Source: Streptomyces sp. Je 1-369 (lineage in GTDB: Bacteria > Actinomycetota > Actinomycetes > Streptomycetales > Streptomycetaceae). From it: DNA of 64,000 nt. The notes below the pieces were generated by a model that did no database searches, was not told the DNA's origin, and worked only from the letters and a program-made list of their open reading frames with translations. Of the stretch, positions 9,746 to 19,335 are shown in pieces; within the stretch, counting starts at the first letter, position 1; each line of letters begins with the position of its first letter. The position numbers and the translations under genes were made by a program. The DNA is taken from the NCBI RefSeq assembly GCF_026810505.1, contig NZ_CP101750.1:2385448-2449447 (forward strand), in the 5' to 3' direction.

Positions 9746-11074
9746 ATGTCGGTCCCGCAGCCCACGGCTGAGCAGCGCGGCGAGGAGATCCTCGCCGTCT
9801 TCGACACCGCGTTCGGCGAGCTGCTCGCCGCGGACCCCGCCGCGTTCCGGGTCAAGTTCCGGAAGATGGCCTCCTCCGCCTTCGCGTTCTACCGCGGCAC
9901 GGCCTGCCTGTTCTACGGCGACCTGGAGCGCGAGCAGCACGGCGGGCCCTACCTCGACGACCGCACGGGCCGGGTGTGGATCCACGGCGACCTGCACGCC
10001 GAGAACTTCGGTACGTACATGGACGCGCAGGGCCGCCTGATCTTCAACGTGAACGACTTCGACGAGGCCTACGTGGGCCCCTTCACCTGGGACCTGAAGC
10101 GCTTCGCCGCCTCCGTGGCCCTGATCGGGTACACGAAGGCGCTCGGTGACGACCAGATCACCGACCTCGTGCGGACGTACGCGTCGGCGTACCGCGAGCG
10201 GATCCACGACCTGGCGACGGGCGCCAAGAGCGACGAGGTGCCGCCCTTCACGCTGGACACCGCTCAGGGCCCCCTCCTGGACGCCCTGCGCGACGCCCGC
10301 TCCCTGACCCGCTTCGGGCTGCTCGACTCGATGACCGAGATCCGCGACTTCGAGCGCCGCTTCGCGGACGGCGGCGGCTCCATCGAGCTCGACGCCGCCA
10401 CGCGGTACAAGGTCCTCGCCGCGTTCGACGGCTATCTGGAGACGCTGCCGGAGTCCTCGCTCACCCGCCCCGACTCGTACCGCGTGAAGGACGTCGTGGG
10501 CCGTCGCGGCATCGGCATCGGCTCCGCGGGCCTGCCGTCGTACAACATCCTCCTGGAGGGCAACAGCGACGCCCTGGAGAACGACGTCGTGATCTACCTC
10601 AAGCAGGCGCAGACCCCCGCCGTCTCGCGCCACATCACGGACCCGGCGGTCCGTGGGTACTTCCAGCACGAGGGCCACCGCACCGTCATCTCGCAGCGCG
10701 CCCTCCAGGCGCACGCCGACCCGTGGCTCGGCTGGACCGAGCTGGACGGCGCGGGCCAGCTGGTCGCCGAGGTGTCGCCGTACGCCGTGGACCTGGACTG
10801 GTCGGACATCGACGAGATCGACGAGATCTCCGCCGTCGTCGCCGACCTGGGCCGCGCCACGGCCACGATGCACGCCGCGGCGGACGACGAGAGCGGCCAC
10901 TCCGACCTGGTGCCGTTCTCCACGGAGCGCGCCATCGACGCCACGATCGCCGCGGACGAGGACGGCTTCGCGGACCTGCTCGTCGACTTCGCGCACTCGT
11001 ACGGGGCACGCGCGCGTGCCGACCACCAGATCTTCGTCGACCTGTTCCGCAACGGCAGGATCCCGGGCCTGTAG
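9746..11074 (+). CDS. DUF2252 protein, aminoglycoside-phosphotransferase-like
   Basis: A 442-residue protein of the DUF2252 family. The diagnostic segment WIHGDLHAENFG (about residue 87) resembles the HGDxHxxN catalytic loop of APH/choline-kinase folds. FNVNDFDEA about 20 residues later supplies the DFD-type metal ligand. A C-terminal acidic helical region ends SYGARARADHQIFVDLF, also typical. The catalytic residues are present, so a small-molecule or protein kinase activity is plausible, but no substrate is known to me. The 226-bp gap to dnaE on the opposite strand should hold both promoters; I could not define them. Confidence 0.85.
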   Translation: MSVPQPTAEQRGEEILAVFDTAFGELLAADPAAFRVKFRKMASSAFAFYRGTACLFYGDLEREQHGGPYLDDRTGRVWIHGDLHAENFGTYMDAQGRLIFNVNDFDEAYVGPFTWDLKRFAASVALIGYTKALGDDQITDLVRTYASAYRERIHDLATGAKSDEVPPFTLDTAQGPLLDALRDARSLTRFGLLDSMTEIRDFERRFADGGGSIELDAATRYKVLAAFDGYLETLPESSLTRPDSYRVKDVVGRRGIGIGSAGLPSYNILLEGNSDALENDVVIYLKQAQTPAVSRHITDPAVRGYFQHEGHRTVISQRALQAHADPWLGWTELDGAGQLVAEVSPYAVDLDWSDIDEIDEISAVVADLGRATATMHAAADDESGHSDLVPFSTERAIDATIAADEDGFADLLVDFAHSYGARARADHQIFVDLFRNGRIPGL

Positions 11075-11093
11075 GCGTCGCCCACAGGAACAC

Positions 11094-11798
11094 ATGGCAC
11101 ACTCCTCCGCGATGGACATATCCGGGATGCAGCTCAGAGTGGTGCGCGCGGCGCTCTTCACGGCACTCGTCGTGACGCTGTCCGCCGCGTCGCACGTGCT
11201 GCTGTCCCGCGTTCCCCTGCCGCTGACCACCGTCGCGGCGATCGCCGCCGCCGTCTTCGTCATCGCGTACGCGACGGCGGGGCGCGAGCGCGGGTACGGG
11301 CGGATCGCGGCCCTGCTGATCCCCCTGGAGCTGGCAGCCGACACGGTGTTCACCGCGGGGCAGCACGTCTGTTACGGCGAGGCGGGCGGCCCCGTCGCGG
11401 GCCCGCTGCGCGCCGTCGGCTTCGACGTGCTGTGCGGCGGGGCGCCCGTGGGGACCCCGCTGGCCAGGATGACCGCCGAGGGGCACGGCGCGGCCGCGCT
11501 CCTCACCGACGTGGATCCGGGCGCGGCCTGGCTGCTGCTCGGTGCGCACGTCGGGGTGGGCCTCCTCGCGGCGGCCTGGCTGCGGCGCGGCGAGCGGGCG
11601 CTGGCCCAGCTGCTGCGCGCGGTCGCCGCCGCGACGTTCCGGCCCCTGCTGATCGCGGTCGCCGCGGTCACCACCTCCCGCAGGCCCGTACGCCGCCTGC
11701 CGCGCCCCGCGCGCCGGGTGCGGGCGGCGGCGCGCACGCGGCTCCTCGTGCACTTCGTGGGACGGCGTGGACCGCCGTGCTCGGCCGTCATCGCCTGA
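11094..11798 (+). CDS. Hypothetical membrane protein
   Basis: A 234-residue protein with hydrophobic segments near residues 16-36, 43-60 and 72-85 (AALLIPLELAADTVF), a central cysteine-containing loop (GQHVCYGE, FDVLCGG) and another helix near 150 (WLLLGAHVGVGLLAAAWL). The C-terminus is very arginine-rich and presumably cytoplasmic. Start could be ATG 11094 or ATG 11112; 11094 has a weak CAGGAA before it. It is followed closely by the DsbA-like gene, so a shared role in an extracytoplasmic process is possible. Family not recognised. Confidence 0.65.
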   Translation: MAHSSAMDISGMQLRVVRAALFTALVVTLSAASHVLLSRVPLPLTTVAAIAAAVFVIAYATAGRERGYGRIAALLIPLELAADTVFTAGQHVCYGEAGGPVAGPLRAVGFDVLCGGAPVGTPLARMTAEGHGAAALLTDVDPGAAWLLLGAHVGVGLLAAAWLRRGERALAQLLRAVAAATFRPLLIAVAAVTTSRRPVRRLPRPARRVRAAARTRLLVHFVGRRGPPCSAVIA

Positions 11799-11841
11799 GT
11801 ACAGCTCCCCCACGCAGTTCGTCCACACGGAGAAAAAGATC

Positions 11842-12642
11842 ATGAGCAAGCGCAACAGCCAGGCCGCCAAGTCCGCAGCGCGCGAGCGCATCCGCGTCCA
11901 GCAGGAGGCCGAGCGCAGGCGCGAGAAGCGCAAGCGGGGCGCCATCGTCGCCGGCGCGATCGTCGGCGTCCTCGCGATAGCCGGCGGCGTCGGCTACGCC
12001 GTCATGCAGTCCAACGCGCCCTCGAAGTGGGAGGAGGCCGCCGACGCCAAGGTGGTCGTCCCGGCGAACACCTCCGGCAAGGACGGCACCACGGTCACGA
12101 TCGGCAAGTCCGACTCGAAGAACAAGGTCCACCTGTACGAGGACCCGCGCTGCCCCGGCTGCGCGGCCATGGAGCAGTCCATCGGCTCCGCGGTCGACAA
12201 GGGCATGAAGGACGGCGACTACAAGCTGACCTTCACCATCGGCACGTTCCTCGACAACAACCTCTCGGGCGAAGGGTCGAAGAACGCCCTGAGCGCGCTC
12301 GGCGCCGCCCTGGACGTCAGCTCCGACGCGTTCCTGGAGTACAAGACCGCGCTGTACTCGTCGAAGTACCACCCCTCGGAGTCCGCCGACGACTTCGCGA
12401 AGGACGAGTACCTGATCAAGGTCGCGAACACCGTGGACGCCCTCAAGGGCAACAAGAAGTTCAAGAGCGCCGTCGAGAAGGGGAAGTTCGACCCCTGGGC
12501 CCTCAAGATGAGCGACTCCTTCCAGTCGGCCGAGGGCGTGGACTCCACCCCGACCATCAAGATCAACGACAAGGCCATCGAGACGCCGAAGACCCCGGAC
12601 GACTGGAAGGCCGCCCTGAAGAAGGCGGGCGTCACGAAGTAG
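11842..12642 (+). CDS. DsbA-like thioredoxin-fold protein, membrane-anchored
   Basis: A 266-residue protein starting at ATG 11842. A basic N-terminus of ~35 residues precedes one hydrophobic anchor (AIVAGAIVGVLAIAGGVGY), followed by an exported DsbA-family domain. The redox motif is CPGC within YEDPRCPGCAAME (about residue 100), and VDSTPTIKIND is the cis-proline loop. This is the layout of actinobacterial extracytoplasmic thiol oxidoreductases (Thioredoxin_4 family). Substrates are unknown. Transcription likely ends at the hairpin at 12710-12738. Confidence 0.88.
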   Translation: MSKRNSQAAKSAARERIRVQQEAERRREKRKRGAIVAGAIVGVLAIAGGVGYAVMQSNAPSKWEEAADAKVVVPANTSGKDGTTVTIGKSDSKNKVHLYEDPRCPGCAAMEQSIGSAVDKGMKDGDYKLTFTIGTFLDNNLSGEGSKNALSALGAALDVSSDAFLEYKTALYSSKYHPSESADDFAKDEYLIKVANTVDALKGNKKFKSAVEKGKFDPWALKMSDSFQSAEGVDSTPTIKINDKAIETPKTPDDWKAALKKAGVTK

Positions 12643-12700
12643 CGGACTGATCATCCCGATCAGTAGTGGGCTGATAGCTCCGCCTGGGTAGCGGGCTGAT
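12640..12700. repeat. Three ~24-bp direct repeats between dsbA-like gene and phoD
   Basis: TAGCGGACTGAT (12640), TAGTGGGCTGAT (12664) and TAGCGGGCTGAT (12689) recur at 24- and 25-bp spacing. The first copy includes the TAG stop codon of the DsbA-like gene. Within the first unit CTGATC and GATCAG form a short inverted repeat. Confidence 0.65.
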
Positions 12701-12709
12701 CACCCAACA

Positions 12710-12738
12710 GGGGGGCGGACTTAACGCGTTCGCCCCCC
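12710..12738 (+). terminator. Hairpin after the DsbA-like gene
   Basis: GGGGGGCGGA (12710-12719) pairs with TTCGCCCCCC (12729-12738) with one mismatch and a 9-base loop. It lies between the DsbA-like gene and phoD and is the likely end of the upstream transcript. Confidence 0.75.
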
Positions 12739-12771
12739 TCGTGCGATTACCGCTCAGTATCGTGATCGCCT

Positions 12772-14430
12772 GTGACCAGTCGAAACGATCTTCATTCGTC
12801 GCTCAACTCCCCGGCGCCCAGCCGCCGTACGGTCGTCAAGGCCGCGGCCGCCACCGCCGTACTCGGCGCCCCCCTCGCCGCCATACCCGCCCACGCGGCC
12901 GAGAGACCCGCCTTCCACCACGGCGTCGCCTCGGGCGACCCGCTGCCCGACGGCGTCCTGCTCTGGACCCGTGTGACGCCCGCCCCGGACGCCGTGCCCG
13001 GCTCCGGCAAGGGCCCCGACACCGAGGTGACCTGGCAGGTGGCCGAGGACAAGGGGTTCACCCGGGTCGTCGGCCGCGGCAGCACCACCGCGCGGGCGGA
13101 GTCGGACCACACGGTGAAGGCCGACGTAAGGGGCCTGCACCAGGCGACCACCTATTACTTCCGCTTCTCCGTAGGGGATGTGCACTCCCCCGTGGGGCGT
13201 ACCCGCACCACCCCCGCGCACGACGCCTCCGCGCACGGCGTCCGCTTCGGAGTGGTGTCCTGCGCCAACTGGGAGGCCGGTCACTTCTCCCCGTACCGCC
13301 ACCTCGCGGCCCGCACCGAACTCGACGCGGTCCTCCACCTCGGCGACTACATCTACGAGTACCGGAGCGGCGAGTACCCCTCGGCCGAGAACGTCGTACG
13401 CCAGCACGAGCCGAAGCACGAGATCAGGACGCTCGCCGACTACCGCACCCGGCACGGCGTCCACAAGACCGACCCCGACGCGCAGGCGATGCACGCCACG
13501 CACCCCGTCATCGCGATCTGGGACGACCACGAGTTCGCCGACAACGCCTGGTCGGGCGGGGCCGTGAACCACTCACCGGAGACCGAGGGCGACTGGGCGG
13601 GCCGCATGGCGGCGGCCAAGCAGGCGTACTTCGAGTGGATGCCCGTGCGCGCCTCGACCGCGGGCACCGTCTACCGCCGCGTCCGGTTCGGCAGGCTGGC
13701 CGATCTGCACCTGCTCGACCTGCGGTCCTTCCGCTCCGAGCAGGCCGGGTTCGGCAGCGGCGAGGTCGACGACCCGGACCGCACGATCACCGGCCGCGCG
13801 CAGCTCGACTGGCTGAAGTCGGGCCTGGCCGCCTCGGACGCCGCCTGGAAGCTCGTCGGCACCTCGGTGATGATCACGCCGGTCGCCTTCGGCTCCCTGC
13901 CCGCGCATCTCCTGAAGCCCCTCGCGGAGTTGCTCGGCCTGCCCGGCGAGGGCCTGGCCATCAACACCGACCAGTGGGACGGCTACACGGACGACCGCAA
14001 GGAACTCATCTCCCACCTGCGGGACAACAAGATCCACAACACCGTCTTCCTCACCGGCGACATCCACATGGCCTGGGCGAACGACGTGCCGGTCAAGGCC
14101 GCCACGTACCCGCTGTCGGCCTCGGCCGCCACCGAGTTCGTGGTCACGTCGGTGAGCTCCGACAACATCGACGACATGCTCCACGTCGCCCCGCACACGG
14201 TCTCCCTCGTGGCGGCGGCCGCCCTCAAGGCCGCCAACCGGCACGTGAAGTGGCTCGACATGGACTCGCACGGCTACGGCGTCCTCGACGTCACCGCCGA
14301 GCGCTCGCAGATGGACTACTACGTCGTCTCGGACCGGACCGACCCGGCGGCCACCTCGTCCTGGGCCCGTTCGTACCGCACGCTGAGCGGCACGCAGAAG
14401 GTCGAGCGCGTGCACGCCCCGGTCCGCTGA
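12772..14430 (+). CDS. phoD: PhoD-family alkaline phosphatase, Tat-exported
   Basis: A 552-residue secreted phosphodiesterase/phosphatase of the PhoD family. The N-terminus has a twin-arginine signal: SRRTVVKAA at residues 17-25, then a hydrophobic stretch ending [11 protein letters not shown] PhoD N-terminal domain follows ([20 protein letters not shown]), then metallophosphatase motifs: [22 protein letters not shown] and [10 protein letters not shown] carry the metal ligands. PhoD enzymes use Ca2+ and Fe3+ and release phosphate from organic phosphates outside the cell. The gene would be expected under PhoP control, but I could not see a convincing PHO box in the short upstream gap. Start is GTG 12772. 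Confidence 0.93.
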   Translation: MTSRNDLHSSLNSPAPSRRTVVKAAAATAVLGAPLAAIPAHAAERPAFHHGVASGDPLPDGVLLWTRVTPAPDAVPGSGKGPDTEVTWQVAEDKGFTRVVGRGSTTARAESDHTVKADVRGLHQATTYYFRFSVGDVHSPVGRTRTTPAHDASAHGVRFGVVSCANWEAGHFSPYRHLAARTELDAVLHLGDYIYEYRSGEYPSAENVVRQHEPKHEIRTLADYRTRHGVHKTDPDAQAMHATHPVIAIWDDHEFADNAWSGGAVNHSPETEGDWAGRMAAAKQAYFEWMPVRASTAGTVYRRVRFGRLADLHLLDLRSFRSEQAGFGSGEVDDPDRTITGRAQLDWLKSGLAASDAAWKLVGTSVMITPVAFGSLPAHLLKPLAELLGLPGEGLAINTDQWDGYTDDRKELISHLRDNKIHNTVFLTGDIHMAWANDVPVKAATYPLSASAATEFVVTSVSSDNIDDMLHVAPHTVSLVAAAALKAANRHVKWLDMDSHGYGVLDVTAERSQMDYYVVSDRTDPAATSSWARSYRTLSGTQKVERVHAPVR

Positions 14431-14453
14431 CCGCCGATCCCCAGGGGCAGGCT

Positions 14454-15023
14454 CTAGAGGGTCTCCAGGAAGCCGAGCGCCGTGCGCCACGTCGCCTCCG
14501 TGGCCTCGGCGTCGTAGTCGTCGAGGTCCGGGTCGGTGAAGAGGTGCCCGGCGCCCGCGTACCGGTAGATCTCCACGTCGGCGCCCGCCCGGCCCATCCG
14601 CAGGTACCAGGCGCTCAGCCAGTCGTCGGACTCGAACGGGTCGGGCTCGGCGACGTGCAGCTGCACGGGCAGCTCGTCCACGGCCGCGTTCTCCGCGAGG
14701 TCGGAGGTGCCGTGCAGGAGCAGCAGCCCGCGCGCCTTCTCGTCGCCGAGGGCGAGGGTCTGCGCGGTCGCGGCGCCGAGCGCGAAGCCCGCGTAGACGA
14801 GCCCCCGCTCCGAGTAGGGCGCTGCGGCGAGGATCGCGCGCTTCAGGATCTCGTCCTTGCCGAGCTCGTTCTGAAAGGTCCTGCCCTCCTCGACGCTGTC
14901 GAAGACGCGGCCCTCGAAGAGGTCGGGGGTCCACACCTCGTGCCCGGCGGCACGCAGCCGGTCGGCCGCCGCGTGCACCGCGGGCCGCAGGCCGTACGTC
15001 GAATGGAAAAGCACGATGTTCAT
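14454..15023 (-). CDS. Dienelactone hydrolase family protein
   Basis: A 189-residue alpha/beta-hydrolase. It begins MNIVLFHSTYGLRPAV, has the GFALGAATAQTL turn in place of the nucleophile elbow, VQLHVAEPDPFE carrying the acid residue, and YAGAGHLFTDPD with the catalytic histidine. In classical dienelactone hydrolase the nucleophile is Cys in GxCxGG; here the motif reads GFALGAA, so no nucleophile is evident at that place. The protein may be non-hydrolytic or use another residue. Start is ATG 15023; the longer reading overlaps the divergent MscS start. Confidence 0.75.
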   Translation of the reverse strand: MNIVLFHSTYGLRPAVHAAADRLRAAGHEVWTPDLFEGRVFDSVEEGRTFQNELGKDEILKRAILAAAPYSERGLVYAGFALGAATAQTLALGDEKARGLLLLHGTSDLAENAAVDELPVQLHVAEPDPFESDDWLSAWYLRMGRAGADVEIYRYAGAGHLFTDPDLDDYDAEATEATWRTALGFLETL

Positions 15024-15066
15024 GGGGCCATCGTGCCATCCGGGCCGTACCCCTACCCTCGGAGGC

Positions 15067-16164
15067 ATGGAGAACGTACTGCGTCCGTTGATCGTGGTCG
15101 GCGGCTCGGTCGTGCTCACGGTGGTCGTCGGCTATCTGGTCGACGTACTGCTGCGCCGGGCCGACGAGCGGCACCACGACACACCGCTGTGGGGGCTGCT
15201 GCGCCGCTGCCGCATACCGCTGCAAGTCGTCCTGTGCACCGCCATCTTGAGAGGCTCCTACGCACAGACGAAGATCGCCAAGGACCACTCGGCGGACATC
15301 AGCCGCACGCTCACCCTCGTCCTCATCGGCTCCACCGCCTGGCTCGTCGTGCGGATCGCGGCGGCCATAGTCGAGTCGTCGTACGCGCGCTACGCGGCCA
15401 TGCACCGCGACCCGGCCCGCGTCCGCCGCGTCCGCACACAGGTGACCCTCATCCAGCGGGTGGTCACCGCGATCGTCGGTGTCGTGGCCGTCGCCGCGAT
15501 GCTCCTGACCTTCCCCGCCATGCAGGCCGCGGGCGCCTCACTGCTCGCCTCCGCCGGCATCCTCGGCATCGTCGCCGGTGTCGCCGCCCAGTCCACCCTC
15601 GGCAACCTCTTCGCGGGGCTGCAGATCGCCTTCGGCGACATGGTGCGACTCGGCGACACGGTGGTGGTGGACGGCGAGTGGGGCACGGTCGACGAGATCA
15701 CGCTGACCTTCCTGACCGTCCGCACATGGGACGAGCGCCGGATCACCATGCCCGTGTCGTACTTCACGTCGAAGCCGTTCGAGAACTGGTCGCGGGGCGG
15801 CGCCGAGATGACCGGCACGGTCTTCTTCCAGCTGGACCACTCGGCGCCGATCGCGCTGATGCGCGACCGGCTCCACGACATCCTGCGGGACTGCGCCGCG
15901 TGGGACGGCAGGGACTGGGGCCTCGCGGTCACGGACACCACGCCGACGACGATCCAGGTCCGCGCCCTGGTCACCGCGAAGGACGCGGACGACATCTGGA
16001 CGGTGCGGGTCACGGTGCGCGAGCAGATGGTCCGCTGGCTCACCGAGCACCACGCCTACGCGCTGCCGCGGGTCACCACCGGCACCGCCGAGTCGGCGTC
16101 GAACGGCCACCGCCCGCACTTCGAGCAGTTCACGCCGGACGCGCCCCGGACGGGACGCGGCTGA
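15067..16164 (+). CDS. MscS-family mechanosensitive ion channel
   Basis: A 365-residue membrane protein. Three or four hydrophobic helices occupy about residues 5-160. The last, pore-lining one is GASLLASAGILGIVAGVAAQ and runs into STLGNLFAGLQIAFGD, the MscS pore and beta-domain junction. The beta-domain motif VRLGDTVVVDGEWGTVDEI and a C-terminal alpha/beta cage follow. Such channels release solutes at hypo-osmotic shock. Start ATG 15067 lies 43 bp from the divergent hydrolase start, so both promoters must be compact or overlapping. Confidence 0.92.
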   Translation: MENVLRPLIVVGGSVVLTVVVGYLVDVLLRRADERHHDTPLWGLLRRCRIPLQVVLCTAILRGSYAQTKIAKDHSADISRTLTLVLIGSTAWLVVRIAAAIVESSYARYAAMHRDPARVRRVRTQVTLIQRVVTAIVGVVAVAAMLLTFPAMQAAGASLLASAGILGIVAGVAAQSTLGNLFAGLQIAFGDMVRLGDTVVVDGEWGTVDEITLTFLTVRTWDERRITMPVSYFTSKPFENWSRGGAEMTGTVFFQLDHSAPIALMRDRLHDILRDCAAWDGRDWGLAVTDTTPTTIQVRALVTAKDADDIWTVRVTVREQMVRWLTEHHAYALPRVTTGTAESASNGHRPHFEQFTPDAPRTGRG

Positions 16165-16170
16165 GCCGAG

Positions 16171-17757
16171 TCACCGCAGACTCCGTATGTCGAGGTGGTG
16201 CAGGACCCGGTCGACGACCTCGGGGTCGGCGCCGGGTTCGCTGCGGGCGGCAAGCACTTCGTGCCGGGCGGCGGACATCATCTCGCGCTGGATGCGCTGG
16301 ACGGCCTTCCACCGGTCGACGCGCTTGGCGTACCGCTCGCGGCGCTCGTCGTCGACCAGGTCCGGGCTGATCCTGGCCCCGATGTCGAACGCCCCGCGCT
16401 GGAGCCGCTCGGTGACGTCCTCGGGGAGCTCCTCGACCTCCTCGATCTCCTTGAGGCGTCGCTTGGCGGCCTTGGCCGCCCGCAGGGCGAGCGTGCGCTC
16501 CAGCTCGCGCTCCTTGTCGGCGTCGGCGCGCACCCCGAGCCTGCGCACCAGCCAGGGCAGGGTGAGACCCTGCGCGATGAGGGTCGCCATGATCACGCAG
16601 AACGCGATGAAGATGATCTCTTCGCGGGCCGGGAACGGAGAACCGTCCTCCGTCTTGAGCGGAATGGCGAGCGCCAGCGCCACCGACGCCACGCCCCGCA
16701 TCCCCGACCACCACATGACGACGGTCTCGCGCCAGGTGGTCGGGATCTCCTCGTCGACGTCGCGCAGCTTGTGCAGCCGCTTGGCCAGCCACGTCGCGGG
16801 CAGCAGCCACAGCAGGCGTACGCCGACGACGACGGCGACGATCGCCGCGCCCCAGCCGAACATCTCCCACTGGCGGCCGCTCGCGATGCCGAAGACGTTG
16901 TGCAGCTCCAGGCCGATGAGGCCGAAGGCGATGCCGGTGACCAGGGTGTCCACGATCTGCCAGAACGTCTGCCCGGTGATCCGGCCGAGCACGTCGTCGG
17001 CGTCGACGGCGTTCTCCGCGAGGTAGAGCGCGGTGACGAGGACCGCGAGCACACCGGATCCGTGCAGCTCCTCGGCGAGCACGTAGCTGACGAACGGCAC
17101 GAGGAGGGTGAGACCGGTCTGCAGGGTGGCCTCGCCGAGGAGCCCCATGAGCTTGTTGGTGAGCCAGCCGAGCACGAGGCCGACGACGATGGCGACCACG
17201 GCCGACAGGACCAGGAGCCCCACGGCGGAGGGCCAGGAGAAGGAACCGCTCACCGCCGCCGTGATCGCCACGTGGTAGAGCACGATGGCCGTGACGTCGT
17301 TGAAGAGGCCCTCGCCCTCCAGGATCGAGACGAGCCTGCGCGGCAGCCCCAGCGACCCGGCGACCGCGGTCGCGGCGACCGGGTCGGGCGGCGCGACGAG
17401 CGCCCCCAGCGCCACGGCCGCAGCGATCGGCAGCCCCGGCACGAACGAGTTGGCGACCGCCGCGACCGCCGCGGTCGTCACGAAGACCAGCGCCACCGCG
17501 AGCAGCAGGATCGGGCGGATGTTGGCCGTGAACTGCCGCCACGACGTGCGCTGCACGGCGGCGTAGAGCAGCGGCGGGAGCACCAGCGGAAGGATGTAGT
17601 CCGGCGGGATCTCCACATTGGGCACGAACGGCAGCAGCGCCATGCCGATGCCGGCCAACGTCATCAGGACCGGCGCGGGCAGCCCGAGCCGGTCCCCCAG
17701 GGGCACCGTGACCACGGCACCGAGCAGCAAGATGAGCACCAGCGCCAGTTGATCCAC
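16171..17757 (-). CDS. Na+/H+ antiporter, CPA1 family
   Basis: A 528-residue transporter with about 12 membrane segments over residues 1-400. The motif APPDPVAATAV followed by EGEGLFNDVTAIVLYHVA contains the paired acidic residues of the CPA1 ion-binding site. The last ~130 residues are charged and cytoplasmic (KERELERTLALRAAKAAKRR), suggesting a coiled-coil regulatory tail. Expected role: exchange of Na+ or K+ for protons across the cytoplasmic membrane. The gene ends 6 bp from the convergent mscS stop. Confidence 0.92.
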   Translation of the reverse strand: MDQLALVLILLLGAVVTVPLGDRLGLPAPVLMTLAGIGMALLPFVPNVEIPPDYILPLVLPPLLYAAVQRTSWRQFTANIRPILLLAVALVFVTTAAVAAVANSFVPGLPIAAAVALGALVAPPDPVAATAVAGSLGLPRRLVSILEGEGLFNDVTAIVLYHVAITAAVSGSFSWPSAVGLLVLSAVVAIVVGLVLGWLTNKLMGLLGEATLQTGLTLLVPFVSYVLAEELHGSGVLAVLVTALYLAENAVDADDVLGRITGQTFWQIVDTLVTGIAFGLIGLELHNVFGIASGRQWEMFGWGAAIVAVVVGVRLLWLLPATWLAKRLHKLRDVDEEIPTTWRETVVMWWSGMRGVASVALALAIPLKTEDGSPFPAREEIIFIAFCVIMATLIAQGLTLPWLVRRLGVRADADKERELERTLALRAAKAAKRRLKEIEEVEELPEDVTERLQRGAFDIGARISPDLVDDERRERYAKRVDRWKAVQRIQREMMSAARHEVLAARSEPGADPEVVDRVLHHLDIRSLR

Positions 17758-17837
17758 GTGTGCACTCCGGCGGTCGAGACTTGGACGATCAAGACCTCAA
17801 CCCTGCCACGCCCGCACCACCAACCGGAGCAGCGCGC

Positions 17838-18317
17838 TCACTGGGCTCGCTGGGTGAGTGACTTCCGCATGGCGCGGTGCGGGATACCGGCGTCGGGGAA
17901 CTCCGGCCCATACACCTCGTACCCGAGGCGTTCGTAGAAGCCCAGGGCGTGGGTCTGCGCGTGCAGGTCGACCGCGCTCAGGCCACGCGCGCGTGCCGTG
18001 TCCTCGATGGCCCGGACCAGGGCGGCGCCCACGCCGAGCCCGCGCGCGGCCCGCGTCACCGCGAGCCTGCCGAGGGCGCCCACGGTGGTGTCCCCGCCGT
18101 TCTTGGCGGCCGCGGCGGATCCGGTCAGGAGGCGGCCCGTGCCCAGCGGGACGCCGTCCGCACGGACGGCCAGGACGTGCACCGCCCGGGCGTCGTACTC
18201 GTCGTACTCCAGCTCTTCGGGGACCTGCTGCTCGGCCACGAAGACGTCCTTGCGGACGGCGAAGCAGGCCTCCACGTCGTCGGTGTTCTCGGCGACCCGG
18301 ACCGTCACTCCGGTCAC
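17838..18317 (-). CDS. GNAT-family N-acetyltransferase
   Basis: A 159-residue single-domain acetyltransferase. [14 protein letters not shown] in the N-terminal third resembles ElaA/YjcF-type proteins. [20 protein letters not shown] supplies the V-x-x-x-x-R-x-x-G-x-G acetyl-CoA loop near residue 90, and [17 protein letters not shown] is the usual C-terminal strand. Its start overlaps the end of the upstream pseudouridine synthase by four bases, so they are probably translationally coupled. Substrate unknown. Confidence 0.88.
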   Translation of the reverse strand: MTGVTVRVAENTDDVEACFAVRKDVFVAEQQVPEELEYDEYDARAVHVLAVRADGVPLGTGRLLTGSAAAAKNGGDTTVGALGRLAVTRAARGLGVGAALVRAIEDTARARGLSAVDLHAQTHALGFYERLGYEVYGPEFPDAGIPHRAMRKSLTQRAQ

Positions 18318-19255
18318 GAGCTCTCCGCCCGGACCCGGTCGAGCGCCTTCTGGAGGTCCTCGGGGTAGCCGCTCTCATACTCCACCCACTGGCCGTCGCC
18401 CGGGTGCTCGAAGCCGAGCCGGACCGCGTGCAGCCACTGGCGGGTGAGGCCGAGACGCTTGGCGAGGGTCGGGTCCGCGCCGTACGTCAGGTCGCCCACG
18501 CACGGGTGCCGGTGGGCCGACATGTGCACGCGGATCTGGTGCGTGCGTCCCGTCTCCAGCTTGATGTCGAGCAGGGAAGCGGCGCGGAAGGCCTCGATGA
18601 GGTCGTAGTGCGTCACGGAGGGCTTGCCCTCGGCCGTGACCGCCCACTTGTAGTCGTGGTTCGGGTGGCGGCCGATGGGGGCGTCGATGGTGCCGCTCAT
18701 CGGGTCGGGGTGGCCCTGGACCAGCGCGTTGTAGCGCTTGTCGACCGTACGCTCCTTGAACTGGCGCTTCAGGGAGGTGTACGCCCGCTCCGACTTGGCG
18801 ACGACCATCAGGCCGGACGTGCCGACGTCGAGGCGGTGCACGATGCCCTGGCGCTCGGCCGCGCCGGAGGTGGAGATCCGGTATCCGGCCGCCGCGAGGC
18901 CGCCGATCACGGTCGTGCCGGTCCAGCCCGGGCTGGGGTGCGCGGCCACGCCGACCGGCTTGACGATCACGACGATGTCGTCGTCGTCATGCACGATCTC
19001 CATGCCCTCGACGGGCTCGGCGACGATCTGCACCGGAGCGGGCGCCTGCGGCATCTCGACTTCCAGCCAGGCGCCGCCGTGCACCCGCTCGGACTTGCCG
19101 ACCACCGAGCCGTCGACCGAGACCTTCCCCGCCGCGGCAAGCTCGGCGGCCTTCGTACGGGAGAACCCGAACATGCGCGAGATGGCGGCGTCGACGCGCT
19201 CGCCCTCCAGGCCGTCCGGCACGGGCAGGGTACGGATCTCGGGAATCGTGCTCAC
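18314..19255 (-). CDS. rluD: RluA/RluD-family 23S rRNA pseudouridine synthase
   Basis: A 313-residue RNA-modifying enzyme. An N-terminal S4 domain (about 15-75, [21 protein letters not shown]) binds RNA. The catalytic domain carries [16 protein letters not shown] with the essential aspartate, LVQGHPDP and [11 protein letters not shown]. Length and order fit RluD, which modifies helix 69 of 23S rRNA, but RluA-group specificity cannot be fixed from sequence alone. It is downstream of lspA on the same strand, the classic lspA-rluD neighbourhood. Confidence 0.9.
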   Translation of the reverse strand: MSTIPEIRTLPVPDGLEGERVDAAISRMFGFSRTKAAELAAAGKVSVDGSVVGKSERVHGGAWLEVEMPQAPAPVQIVAEPVEGMEIVHDDDDIVVIVKPVGVAAHPSPGWTGTTVIGGLAAAGYRISTSGAAERQGIVHRLDVGTSGLMVVAKSERAYTSLKRQFKERTVDKRYNALVQGHPDPMSGTIDAPIGRHPNHDYKWAVTAEGKPSVTHYDLIEAFRAASLLDIKLETGRTHQIRVHMSAHRHPCVGDLTYGADPTLAKRLGLTRQWLHAVRLGFEHPGDGQWVEYESGYPEDLQKALDRVRAESS

Positions 19256-19335
19256 CCATTGAGTATGCAGGAGCGCACCGACACTCCCGCACCACAGGGT
19301 TCCCGCCCGCGTCCGGAAGGTCGGCTCTCAGGCTC

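Noticed and set aside
12660..12771. PHO box upstream of phoD
   Set aside because: I looked for GTTCACC-type 11-bp direct repeats and found none convincing; the repeats present have 24-bp spacing and another sequence.
13573..15405. A 610-codon minus-strand ORF over phoD and the hydrolase
   Set aside because: Antisense shadow; PhoD and the hydrolase have clear signal, catalytic and fold motifs in other frames.
12741..16370. A 1209-codon plus-strand ORF across phoD, the hydrolase and mscS
   Set aside because: It runs out of frame through three well-supported genes on both strands and is Arg/Pro/His-rich with no domain.
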